A DNA stretch of 64,000 nt, taken from contig RPFO01000106.1 in assembly GCA_009746045.1 (NCBI GenBank), positions 1,852,211-1,916,210 of the forward strand, in the 5' to 3' direction. Source of the DNA: Mesostigma viride. Its lineage: Eukaryota > Streptophyta > Mesostigmatophyceae > Mesostigmatales > Mesostigmataceae. The stretch's first letter is position 1. The number at the start of each line of letters is the position of its first letter. The notes under the pieces were generated by a model that searched no databases, was not told the origin of the DNA, and saw only the letters and a list, made by a program, of their open reading frames with translations. Below are positions 1-10,880 of this stretch, piece by piece. The translations under genes were made by a program, and so were the position numbers.

Positions 1-1126
1 TGGTATTTCCGTCAAGGCTTCCCATTGTGCAGCAGTCGCCCAAACGCTGTGCGAGAAGAATGGCACCGCCAATTTGTCGATTGGAAAAAAGCGCAGAACG
101 AAACAAATAACAATGTCTATCAAGCCAGTATCTTTCTGACACCAACTGCCTCACAGATTCACGGAACTATCGCACAAAAAGAAAGCGGCATCGAGCAACA
201 TTAGGAAGAAGCAAGGCAAGATCAGGAAGAAGCAAGGTGGCATTCCCAATGCTAATGGCGACGTGCGATAATTATGCCGGATTTCCGGTTATTGCCGAAT
301 GTAGACTGCGCAAGGGCTGTGAGTGTGGGAAGAGTTTCCAGAAGCAGAAACTGCAGGCCGCCTGCTTGGCAAGCGCAGTTATCGTCTGAACGCGCCCCGA
401 GCGTCTGAACGATGCCATTCACGCGAGGCTACTCATTTCTTGCGGAAATTACCCGCAAAGGCGAGCAGCAGACATAATTATGTGGAGGGTGTGTGGAACA
501 TGCTGCACGAAGCTGACATCCTGACACAGAGGAGTCCGCTGAACAATTTTCCGGTGAAATGGGTGTTAGTTTATTTCCATATAACAGTTCAGGTGACCGC
601 ATGAACAATTGAGCAAGGTGCGTGGCTGGCGTGCTTGTGGTGGTGGTTGTAGTGTGGTTGTTGTGTCCCACGCCGCACATGAGCAGCAGAGAATCTATAG
701 TGGCTGAGGGCCGGATATATTTAGTATCGGTGGTACTATCGGGGCACTGTGACAGCAGGTTGTGTACTTCTCGAGGCCGATTATAGAATCTCTATGCTGC
801 CCATGTGCGGCGTGGGAATCAACAACAACAGCTGTCGAGGCCGGATGGATGCGGCGCGGCGTTCCTCCGCACCGCCGCGCCGTGCCATGGACGAGTCATG
901 TCAGGACTTTTGCACCCGGGAAGTTCTCGTGGAAGGCCGGATCCGAGTCATCCGACTTGTGGAGATGCAAAAGATTTTTTTCCAAACGATCCAAATTGTG
1001 CATCTTTGCGCGGGCGCAGGCGCGGGCTGAGCAGATTGGCATAGATTCGCGTACCTGCCACATTTGCTACCATTATTGTCGTAATTGATTAGTAAAATCA
1101 GGTTAGCTGCTGATGCGAGACTAAAC
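1..1126. other. Upstream DNA with no recognised gene
   Basis: I see no coding region with recognisable homology here; the short open frames on both strands overlap one another and lack splice-linked partners. Positions about 640-705 and 780-832 form an imperfect inverted repeat centred on the shared core ATGTGCGGCGTGGG. The motif ggccgga recurs near 697, 839 and 934. The last few hundred bases must hold the promoter and 5' UTR of the sugar transporter that starts at 1127, but no TATA box stands out. Confidence 0.5.
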
Positions 1127-4100
1127 ATGGCTGCCACATTTTCTGCCGCATCCATCGCTCCTCGCCGCAGCCCTTGTTTCTCCGCTACAATTTGCCGAAG
1201 CTCCTGTCGGGAAACCCCACTGGTGGGAGCGCACAAGCCCCAGCTCGCGAAAGTTGGCAGTGGCAGTGGCGGTCTGAAGAATATCTTGCCAAGGCAGGCG
1301 CTTGGCCTTCCTCGGATTGGATTTAGCTCGCATATCATGAGCAAAAGGCCATGTAACCTGGTTATCCGGTGCGAGGCAGGCGGTTCCACGGCCGTGTCGG
1401 GGAAGGTGTCGTACCCCCCTGGTTTGTATGCATCGGCAGCGTGGGCACTGATGGGATCCCTACAATTCGGCTATCACTTGGGGGTTGTAAATACGTCTTT
1501 GAGCCACATGGGGAAATACTTGGCATTCGACGTCGCCAGTCTCGGAGGCCTGGTGGTTTCTGCCGTCATTATTGGGTACGCCACATAGCCAAATCGTGGC
1601 ATCAATGCCATATTACACACCTAGGCCTGACGCAACTTTTCGAATAGGTGCATTTGCTAAACATTGGCCAGTAATGCCACTTAAGATTCTAGCCGTTCGA
1701 AGGTCAGCAAAGGCAAGAATGCGAATTCTGGAGAGATGCATTTTTCTTTTTCCTTGTTACCGTAAATGATCCTTGCTCTCACACATCGTCAGTCCTCATG
1801 GATGATAGCGTCGGAGCGCCCGCCTGCGTCTGGTTCACGCAGGGCCATCCTCGGAAGCTTCTTGGCCGGCGTGCTGACGAAGAAGTTTGGGACACGTGGC
1901 GCGATCGTAGCCAACACGGTCCCCTACATCGTGGGACCCGCCATCATCGCGGTGGCATCATCCTTTAACGCCGTGGTAAGCCTGTGATTTTATTCTTAAG
2001 CGCTAGCGCCACGTCGTAGATGATTGCGTCCTTCTCCAAAGGTCTTGTGTTTTTTATGGCCTTCTTTAACACCATGATGCTAACAAATGGTGCAGGGGCC
2101 CTTGGCATGGCGTGGCTATGTTCCGTGCAGTGTGGCAAATGGTATCGTCAATGCGCTTTGCAATGAGTTCAGGTGTCGACATGGGAATAGGACCGGCGCA
2201 TTTTGCATCAATAATAGCTGCTATATGAGAAACTGCTAGTTAGATAGTGTGAAAGTGTGCGCGAATTGGGGAAGATTTTCCTGCATGCAAACGTGTAACT
2301 GGTCTGGCATGCATGCAAAATTGCTGCTGCATGTGAACATGATGGCGCACAGGTTTTGTGCACAGCTATATCATGTTACCATCCACCAACCGCTGAAGCC
2401 TATGCTGCCTGTGCCCTCCTTTTACTTAAGACTATTTTTGTGTAGTCTTACTCCCACACATATCCTCACCTCACCTTTGCCATCTGTGCCTTGTCGTTGC
2501 CTCGTCTACCCTCGTCCTTCCTTCCGCCCTAAACCCTAAACCCTAAACCCTCGTCCTTCCTTCCGCCCTATCCCACCCCCACTGCACCCCCCCTCTTAAC
2601 TGATTTCGCTCACCTCCCTTTTGTACCTTCTCTCACCTGTTGTTTCTGTCCCATACACGGTTTCTTTCCTCCCTTTGTTTCTCTCCCTGCCCTTTCCTGG
2701 CCAATAATCTGTTTCTTCTTCCCCCTTGCCTCCCATCATCTATTTCTCCACACATGATCTCCCCCCCTGCCCCCACCCCCCCACAGATCATCGGCCGCTT
2801 CATCACAGGCATTGCGGTCGGCATTACGTCGGTACGTGCGCCAGCACGTATTTTTGCACAAGCGCGATTTATATTGATCAGAAAATCGAGAACCATAAAT
2901 GCATATGCACGCCACGTCGGCAGGACCGTATATGTCTGGGTGAAGGTTTACCCTAAAAACCTACATTGTTATGTTGCTGTCAGATGGGTCACTGTGTGCA
3001 CGGTCCTGTCAGAAGCCCATCCGAAGAGCTGCCGCAGCTCCCCTCCACGTCCATTCTGGTTCCCCCGCTTCCCCTCCCGTATTCTTGTTCAAATGCACAG
3101 AAAGATGTGCCGTCTTGCCCTGGCACAATCCTCCTCGTGTCTAACGTTTCGCCTCCTTTTGTATGCCTATCATGAGGTTGGTTCTGACTTAGTTGCCCAG
3201 CGGCATCACACTTCCTGTCAAGTCCAGCCCCTTGATTGTCCAGGCATTCGTTGTCCAGGCGTTCGTGCCAGTCTAGGTCTCTGAATTGCACTCCTGCCCC
3301 CTGCTCCGGTTGCACTTGCTTTGGTTGGGTGATATCCCACACACACTCCCCCTGGTGCAGGCGCTGGTGCCGGTCTACATCTCTGAGATTGCGCCGACCT
3401 CAATGCGAGGGATGCTGGGCAGGTACAACTCCGGGGGGGAAGGGGGAGGGAGGGGCGGGGAGGGGGGAGTGGGGGGGGGGGAAGCGGGAGCGGGGAGGGG
3501 GGAAGGATCGGCAACAGGGGGACAACGGGGCAGGGGGCTTGGAAACAAGGGTTTTGGGTTTGGGAAGGGAATGGGGAGGGGAGGGCGAGAGGAAGTAGAT
3601 CCAGAAACTTAATTGAAAGTACCTGTGGTGGAAATTTTCATCTCTGTTGGAGCGTGCGGGGCCTTACAAGACTACCAGGGCTTGGTGGAAGTGCACACTG
3701 CCTGCTGTTTCCCACCAGCTGGGACCCACCGTATAACCAGCCCAGGAGAATGAAGGCATGCCGCCATAGCTGCATAACTGCAGTGAGTGTGACTTGAACC
3801 TCTTGTTTCAATCCTATTGGTGTTAATCCTATTGTTTTGTTCCCATTGATGGTAATCCTAGTGGTGTTAATCCTATTGTTTTGTTCCCATTGATGGTAAT
3901 CCTATTGTTTTAGTGCGTAATCGTGTGGCACTAATGGCAGCCCAATAGCTCCTACCGTACACATCACTTAACTTTCGCGTTGATGTGTTCCAGATGTATG
4001 ATTGGTTTGTTTTACGGTCATGTAAGGGCCCACTTGGCTGTGATGGCGTTTCCGTTCCATGTTCCCCAACTGTTCATAGTTGCCCCTTGCCCTCCTTGCC

Positions 4101-7100
4101 TCTTCCCTAATACTTATGATTCTGAATGCATCGTGAAAGATGGTATCATTTTTCGAATAGCCCCGCTGAATTTTCCTCACTCCCCTCGCGCCCCTGCCCG
4201 GTACCACCAGCCAGCCTTTATTGTGGTGGCCATCGCGTCGGACGGTCGAAACCTGTCCCGAGCTCGTGATGCTCCCTGGGTTGTGAAGTCGAGCTAGGCT
4301 GTGCAGACCCCCTTAGTTGTGCAGTCACGCTCCTCCCGCCTGTGTGTGACATCGGTCAGCCACGATGTAGCCAGGCGCGTGCTGCCTTGCCCATCAAGCC
4401 CTTCAGGCCTTGGCAGACCAGCAGCGGTGATGATGGTCCGTGTCATGATGGCTCTTGTGCGGGCCGTGTACCATCTGCCAGCTCTAACCAGACCTGCCAG
4501 CTTGAACCAGGCCTACCAGCTCTAACAAGGAACCTTGTCGTCCTTGCTGCCCGTGTGCTGGTATCTGCCAGCTACAACCAGCTGTTTGTGTGTGTGGGCA
4601 TCCTCATCTCCTACCTGCTGGGCATCCCGTTTGAGTACAACCTTGCGCCCGCCCAGGCCAACTTCTGGTGGCGCTTCATGTTCGCGGCAGGTGCGTGCGT
4701 GTGGCAGGTCCAGCGTGCCGTCTGCTCCTGAACACAAGTCTGTTTATTTCTAGTTTTGCTCCACTTGGGGGCGGGCGGGTGGGGGTGGGGGGGGGGGGGG
4801 GGGGGGCTGCTTGAAGAGGGCAGCTAGAAAGGGGGTCAGACAAGGGGTGAAAGTGGGGGGAGCTCCTTGGAGGGGGGCAGTTAGCCAGGGATGTGGGTGG
4901 GTGGATGGGTGGTGGATGTTAGCAACGAGTTTTTCTCCTGTGTGTTGGCAGTGCAGCAGAAACTAGGGCTGTTTGATGGCTTGATGCATGAGGCAAGGGT
5001 TGCAGGGGGTGCTGGGGGTGTCCACCGGCCATCCTTCCTGTGCATCCTTCCCCATCTGCCAGTGCGCATAGTGGCCACCAACTTCCGTGTTCATGATTTC
5101 TGCGAGCACATACCTGCGCGGGTGCACAGCACTCTACTCTGCGTGCTGCGCGGGGTCTAGTCATGGCCATAGACAACATCCCCGCGTTTGGATGGGTGCT
5201 TACCCGACCTTGAACCTAGCAGGGGGGCGACTGTCTGCATAAGGCCTGGAGCTTTTGGCCCATTATGTATGTAATAATATACTCTTTAAAGATTATGTAT
5301 CCTACTATGTATGTATATACTCTTTAAACATTATGTATACTGCTATGTGTGTATATGCTCTGGGCCCATGTTTTTTCCGTATACACTGATGTGGAGCTTT
5401 TCTACATGCCCACGTGAGAGACAAAGGGGGGGGGGGGAAGACAAATGGGGGGGAAAAGGGGGTGAGGGGACGATACCCCCTGGGGTCAGCCTCCCTCCCA
5501 CCCAACCAACCAACCAACCAACCAAACAACCACCCAACCACCCAACCACCCAACCAACCAACCACCCAACCACCCAACCACCCAACCACCCAACCAACCA
5601 ACCACCCAACCACCCAACCACCCACCCAACCACCTCCCCTCTCGCCCCCCTCCCCTCAGGGCCTCCAGGACTCTGTTCATCCTCCGTCGCTTACGCCCTT
5701 CTTTTTACAAACACCCCCGTCGTTACCAGCCAATACGGTTTTGTTCATAGCGTCCTCTTCTGGTCTCCGCAGAAGTGTCGCCAATCTGACAAGCTGACGT
5801 ACCCGAGCGGTGCTAACATCCGCTCGTCTCCCCGCCCCCCTCCCGCCCCCCCCTTGACCTGTGCATTCTACAACTGCGGCTCGTATATTCGTCGAAAATG
5901 ATAAATTACGGCGGCATATGTGTCGTCTCCCTCAGGCGCCATCCCTGCCGTTCTGCAGATTGTGGCGGGAGGCCTCGCTGCTGGCGTCCCCTCCGAGCTG
6001 CAGCGTTCGGGCAAGAACGATGAAGCGGTGCAGACGGCCACCAAGTTGTGGGGGTAGGTGCGATGAGAGTCGCATGTAGGTTGGGGGGGGGGGTAGGTGG
6101 CAGGTGGGGTTTAGGGGGGGGGGGGCAGGTCGTGGCCACAAAGTGGCATATAAGACTCGTAAAAGCTTTAGTACCCTTTTCACTTGCGTCAATCACCGGT
6201 CGTCCGCCAAGGACAAACCCAAAGATGCCCATAGCCTTACAGATACTTGGCACTTCAGTACAAACGATACATAGTGTTTTTTATTTATGTCACAGGCCGG
6301 TCACCAAGGACGAGCTAGTCATGCTCATGAATATCTTGCTCGACAACACTCATGCTCGATTAACATGAGTTTTTCGCCCATTTCTCTATCACAGGTCGGC
6401 CGCCAAGGACGAGCTGGCTGTACTCTATAAAACTTTGCCACATAACACTTACGCTGTATTAGTGCACAACCTGTTCTTTTTCTCGTGGGTAACAGGTCGG
6501 CCGCCAAGGACGAGCTGGCAGGGCGTGAGTCCGGCACGATGGGCGACTCAGAGGCCACGTGGGGCGAGGTGTTCTCCTCCAAGTACCGCAACATCCTGAT
6601 CCTGGCCGCCGCGCTGCCCTTCCTGCAGCAGCTGTCGGGCATCAACACCGGTGAGGCCCATGGGGGAGGGGGGGGGTCGTTGTTCTTAAGTGGTTTCCTG
6701 ACAACTCTGTGGGAGGGGGGGGTCGTTGTTCTTAAGTGGTTTCCTGATACCTCTGTGGTCATGGCTGCCGTAAATGGGGTCAAACGTGAGGGAGGTTCAA
6801 TAGTCCCAGTAACCTTTACAGCCAGATTCACTCTCCACCCTTGGATATCCTTCCAGTCTCCTTTTCCCTGCTGACCATCACCGCGCGTACCCAAGCACCT
6901 TGTAAAGCTCGTTCGTTCTTGCCTACTTATCTTTTCCAACATCACCGTATTCATAGTCTTACACCACCGTTCATATTCCCTTACCCTTCCCTGCTTACTA
7001 TTTCCGCCACCGTTCCCCCAGCCATCGTCTGCAGCTCCTTTGTGTTTAAAGCCTCCCACATGCTTTCTTTTTGCCCCCTTTCCTGTGCCCTGCTAATTGC

Positions 7101-9584
7101 CATTATCTTGCCACAGCCAACCCCAGCTGATCTACAGTTTGTTCGCCACCGACTACATCTCCTATGTCGCCCTCTTCGCCATCCCCATCGGTTGATATGG
7201 GTCCTCTGTGATTTTCTACAGCTCCTTTGTGTTTGCCACCTCTCACGTTCTTTTATCGTCATTATTCCGTTCCCCTTGCCCTTCAAAAATTAGTAAAAAA
7301 TAATCATACATCAATTCCCCCGCTGCCTCCCCAGTTGGCACTAGTCGTCTATGGCTCTTACATTGTTTGCCAACCCTCACCTTCTTATATCCATGATTGG
7401 GTTGACATCCCCCCCGCCCTGCTTTATATTCCCTCTGTGTGTCCCAGTCATCTTCTAGAGCTTTTACATCGTTTGCCACCTCTCACCTTCTTACATCACC
7501 ATATTCTCCTCCCCCCCCCCCCCTGGCCCTGCTTTATATTCCCTCTGTTGGCCCCCAGTCATTTTCTACAGCTCCTTTGTGTTCGCAAAGGCCGGCCTCG
7601 CCTCCCCCATCGTGGGCAGCATCATGATCGGCGTGGTGAACCTGGCCGGGACACTACTTGCGTCCGCACTCATGGACAAGGCGGGGCGCAAGGCGCTCAT
7701 GAACGCCAGCAACGGCGGCATGGCGCTCTGCCTGCTGGCGCTGGCAGGGGCACTCGTTGTCCCAGCACTGCAGTCGCTGGCGGGGCCCATCTCCCTCGTG
7801 GCCATCTTCCTGGTGGGTAGTTGATTAGATCCTTTGCTCATTAGGAACTATATCAACGGACATACCGCTTGTGGTCATCTTCCTGGTGGGTAGTTGATTA
7901 GATCCTTTGCTCATTAGGAACTATATCAACGGACATACCGCTTGTGGTCATCTTCCTGGTGGGTTACTCTATGAATAGGAATGTGTTAGCCTGTCTAATA
8001 TGGTTTTTTTGGGGGGGGGGGATGGCAATCTTCGTGGTGGGTAGTGAGTGGGAATCGACAAGCTTGGCTGGTGCCCATATTTTCGGTGGGACATCGGAAT
8101 CGCTTGCTCAGTTGACAGGCAGGCTTGATAACCGATCCTGGTGGTGGCCATCTTCGTAATGGGTTGTGAGAATGTGGGGAGCATTGATTAGTCAGTCCAA
8201 CAGTTTCAGGTTTTCGGGGGTGGGGGGCGGGGGGACCGGGGGGGGCATCATCATCCTGGTGGGTAGTGGGTAGGCATTTTTCAATCCGTCCAGTAAGTTG
8301 TTCGGGAGGGGGGGGGGGGGGGGGGGGGTAAGGAGGCAAATAATCTTGCCTCCTTAAGCTTGTTTAATTGTCATTCGTCCTTTGCAATTATCTCGGTCGC
8401 ATATGCAACTATTTCGTTTGTCTCTATTCCTGTTATCCCATCAGTGTGTTCGGCCCAGCCACCCACCCACCCATTTTGCTAACATGGTGTATGCCTTGTC
8501 GCTCTGATCTCCTGATACACCCCCTACCGCCCGCCCGCTCCGATCTATACAACCGCATGGGGATCCATGCAGTACGTCATCAGCTTCGCCATCGGGGCGG
8601 GCCCCGTGCCTTGGCTGTACATCGCTGAAATCGTGCCGCCCAAACTCAAGGTGGGTGGAATCGAAAGCCTCCCATGTGGACATTGTGGGATCCTCCTCTC
8701 CCTGTGCTCCCCTGCAACTTCAAGGGCGGGCAGTTGGGCCAGCCACCGGGCAGGAGTTTTTTGACAGAGGTTAGCCAAGGCAATAGTTGCTAAGGGGGGG
8801 AACGCGGTGGAAAAGGGCACAGATGCGTATGCTCATGTGTATGCTGATACCATCGATGTGTTGATTTGCTTTTTGATCAAGTAATGCAGCCTCGGTGGTT
8901 ACTCTGCGGCTTGCTCTCTGTGGGGATCGCACGGTGCCATGATGCCAGTGGCTGGATGTTCCCCATTGGTCCTCAGTGCACCAGGGTACCGGCACCTCTT
9001 CTGCGCACTTGTCGCTTCGTCCTTGCCTGTGACTTGTCAATGTGTCGTGGCATGAGGAACTATGCTTTTGGTAGCTGCTCATGGCAGTTGTGACGTAGTT
9101 GTCTATCTGCAGCGTTTCTTTCATTCATACGCCGCCAGGCCGGGAGAGTTATGGGGTAGCAACCATCCTAGTAGAATTCATCCATGGTGTGCCGTGCTCA
9201 GGTGGCTGCGCTTACGGGCATGTTCATTATTTATCATCATCCTTTCATCATCATCATCCATCATCCATGATGCAACATCTCATTCTGTCACCTTGCTGGT
9301 GGACGATGACATCCCTCGGCCTGCGATCCATCTTCTTTGCCCATGCGGGACAGGCCAAGGTCGTCCCGCTGTGCACCGCGTCCAACTGGATCTGCAACAT
9401 GGTCGTCGGGCTGACCTTCCCCAGCATGCTGGCGTCGATGGGGATCGGCGGCTCGTACGGTCTGTACGGCATCCTCTGCCTCGCGATATTCACATTCGAG
9501 AACCTCAAGATGGTGGAGACCAAGGGACGCAGCATGGAGGAGATCGAGCGGCTGCTGGTGGGAGGCACCGACAAGAGCTCGTGA
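1127..9584 (+). CDS. pGlcT: Plastidic glucose transporter, pGlcT-like (MFS sugar porter), 10 exons
   Basis: Probably exports glucose from the plastid stroma across the inner envelope after starch breakdown. Exons read by eye: 1127-1575, 1843-1975, 2787-2831, 3361-3422, 4572-4690, 5936-6053, 6496-6650, 7559-7812, 8573-8650, 9354-9584. All introns are GT-AG, phases agree throughout, and the product is 547 aa, close to the plant family length (about 546). Residues 1 to about 95 are rich in Ser, Arg and Ala and suit a transit peptide. Family motifs: FGYHLGVVN in helix 1, YISEIAPTSMRG, QQLSGINTVIFYSS, GAGPVPWL and VETKGRSMEEIE at the C-terminus. The near-universal PESPRWL motif after helix 6 is replaced by sequence around VPSELQRSG. 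ATG 1127 is the first ATG in the transit-peptide frame. Several introns carry duplicated splice-junction copies. Family assignment is secure; the substrate is inferred from homology. Confidence 0.92.
2511..2573. repeat. Interstitial telomere-type CCCTAAA repeats
   Basis: Three head-to-tail CCCTAAA units (Arabidopsis-type telomere sequence) lie in intron 2 of the sugar transporter. They are flanked on both sides by direct copies of ctcgtccttccttccgccct. This arrangement suits insertion of telomere sequence at a repaired break, or slippage. A weaker ccctaaaccctaga stretch lies near 44719. Confidence 0.8.
3239..3296 (+). repeat. Decayed copy of the acceptor and start of transporter exon 4
   Basis: Positions 3255-3295 resemble the acceptor and first 40 bases of exon 4 (3358-3400): both read caGGCG, then a GTGCC core, GTCTA and CTCTGA in the same order and spacing. 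The copy has an in-frame TAG, so it is not a usable exon. A shorter ccaggc match lies at 3239. It sits about 105 bp upstream of the real exon. Confidence 0.65.
4472..4532 (+). repeat. Three decayed copies of the exon 5 acceptor
   Basis: The real junction at 4566 reads tgccag then CTACAACCAG. Similar strings follow one another at about 4475 (tgccag/CTCTAACCAG), 4495 (tgccag/CTTGAACCAG) and 4513 (taccag/CTCTAACAAG). All lie in intron 4 just upstream of the real exon. Confidence 0.65.
4780..4806. repeat. Poly-G tract and G-rich DNA in transporter intron 5
   Basis: A long G run in a G-rich intron. Similar runs occur at about 3466-3482, 5427-5439, 6112-6124 and 8308-8328, all inside introns of this gene. 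They are possible G-quadruplex formers and hard to sequence exactly, so their lengths may be unreliable. Confidence 0.7.
5497..5640. repeat. CCAACC/CCACCCAA simple repeat in intron 5
   Basis: About 140 bp of CCAACCAAC and CCACCCAACCA units. It stays open in several frames on both strands and gives artificial Pro/Thr/Gln or Gly/Trp repeats. It lies wholly within the intron between exons 5 and 6 and is not coding. Confidence 0.85.
6191..6418 (+). repeat. Three upstream copies of the exon 7 acceptor region, about 100-bp period
   Basis: Exon 7 begins at 6496 after acag with GTCGGCCGCCAAGGACGAGC. Related strings lie at 6196 (accGGTCGTCCGCCAAGGAC), 6292 (cacagGCCGGTCACCAAGGA) and 6391 (cacagGTCGGCCGCCAAGGAC), spaced 98-102 bp apart. 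The second and third keep an AG acceptor, and the third copies 20 bases of the real exon almost exactly. They are tandem duplications of the intron end plus exon start, decaying with distance, and could act as cryptic acceptors. Confidence 0.85.
7018..7480 (+). repeat. Decayed copies of the exon 8 acceptor region
   Basis: Exon 8 begins at 7559 with TCATTTTCTACAGCTCCTTT after ccccag. Recognisable relatives lie at about 7018 (ccagccatcgtctgcagctc), 7208 (gattttctacagctcctttg), 7345 and 7443 (cccagtcatcttctagagct). Each is followed by a gtttgcca or gtgtt string like the real exon. They fill much of intron 7. Confidence 0.75.
7804..8275 (+). repeat. Tandem copies of the exon 8 donor junction spreading into intron 8
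   Basis: The exon 8 end and donor read atcttcctg/gtgggtag. A 73-bp unit starting there is repeated almost perfectly at 7877 and begins again at 7950. Older relatives follow at about 8029 (caatcttcgtggtgggtag), 8149 (ccatcttcgtaatgggttg) and 8248 (catcatcctggtgggtag). This gives a graded series from identical to degenerate, each carrying a possible 5' splice site. Confidence 0.85.
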
Positions 9585-10295
9585 TTGTTCAATCCGATAG
9601 GTGGGAAAGTGAGGCGGCCAACAGCGTCGAGTCTTGTTTGATTGATTGACAAGTGTACCGACATGCTCAAGTATGCAGATGTAGTGGGCATGCCATCGTG
9701 ATTCAAGCCGCATACGCCATTTACAAGTGGGCATGCTTGTGATGGTGCTCGGACCCTGGACCTGCTCCCGACCTGCTGTTGGCAGCAAACACCTCACTAT
9801 GTAGGTGCTGCTATGTACATCGTAGGAATCTTATGTAGGTACTAGTATCAAGGAGACAACCAGCGCAGGCCAGAAATCGGGAGAATCCGGACCACATGTG
9901 GTAGCTCGAGCCTGCCGTTATCTTGTCCGCGTTTTCGAGTCGTGCAGGATGATGAATATGAATGGAGTACTAGTATGTACATTGTAGGAATCTGAACCCC
10001 AACAGTTGGATAACCCTTGTGGAACGTAGGGCTCGACGGTTGTGACTTAAAGAAGTTAACAGACAATGTACAGATCAAGTGTAGGCGAAATGTCTGAGAA
10101 AATGGGAATTTGCCCACCAAATACCGTTTGTCTGGGGAAGAAGCCTATACTTCTCTACCGGTTCTAATTGCCTAGCCTAGTCTAGGCCCCAGTTGGCACG
10201 ATATTGCGGCCATTTAGGGTAGCACGCGCCTTCCCTACTGGAGGGGGCGTGCTGGCCTCCACTACCTGATGCCAAGCAGCTTGTCCTGCATTAAA
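9585..10295. other. 3' flank of the transporter; short duplicated segments
   Basis: No gene seen. Two related strings, tgtacatcgtaggaatctta (9813) and tgtacattgtaggaatctga (9975), mark a small duplication. Positions 9844-9879 hold, on the minus strand, a motif of about 34 bp that recurs near 28091 and 47215. Confidence 0.5.
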
Positions 10296-10880
10296 TGAAA
10301 TTAAAAATTAAATTAAATTATAACATGACTCCGTTGGGAGATCATGTACATAGCACATATTCCTTGCTGGATGGGTGGAGGTGGGCGAAGCCGCGTAATC
10401 GAACTAAGCTAACTCTAGCTTAAGCTGTATGTAGTCTAGAAAATCCTAACTACACTACTCAGCAAAACGCCCCTTCCGCTTGGGGGGAGGGGGCTTGCCC
10501 ACAGGGGCTGGCGTGTGAGCCTGGACAATCTTCTGCCACCGCTTCTTGTTCTGCATAGCAGTCCAAAGAAGAGAGAGGGAGTGGATGCGGTGTTCAAACT
10601 GGGCTGGGACCACTACTAGGTCGGCCAGCAACATCTGGGTGTAGTTCATGGCAGGTTTACCTAGCTTCCTGGGAATGTCCTTGGGGCCAGGCCAGGTCAG
10701 GATGTGCCGCCCTGGTTGGCCAAGCCGCTGGGGGCCGCCGGGCCAGACCAAGGGCGGTATCTACCTGACTGGTGCGAGCAAGATGTCCTCAACAAATGCT
10801 ATCCTACGCTGCATTTGCTCGTCCGAAATGCGAGGCATACCCTGATACAAAGACTATAATGGCCTATATATGCTTGGAAA

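Noticed and set aside
323-1044. Several ORFs of 80-160 codons upstream of pGlcT on both strands
   Set aside because: They overlap in different frames, show no recognisable motifs and fall in a region expected to be promoter or UTR.
5311-5901. Pro/Thr/Asn-rich and Gly/Trp-rich ORFs of 100-200 codons
   Set aside because: They arise from the CCAACC simple repeat inside pGlcT intron 5.
6292-6418. Extra coding exons upstream of pGlcT exon 7
   Set aside because: The copies have AG acceptors and some exon-like bases but quickly lose similarity and have no donor; adding them would disturb a protein of normal length.
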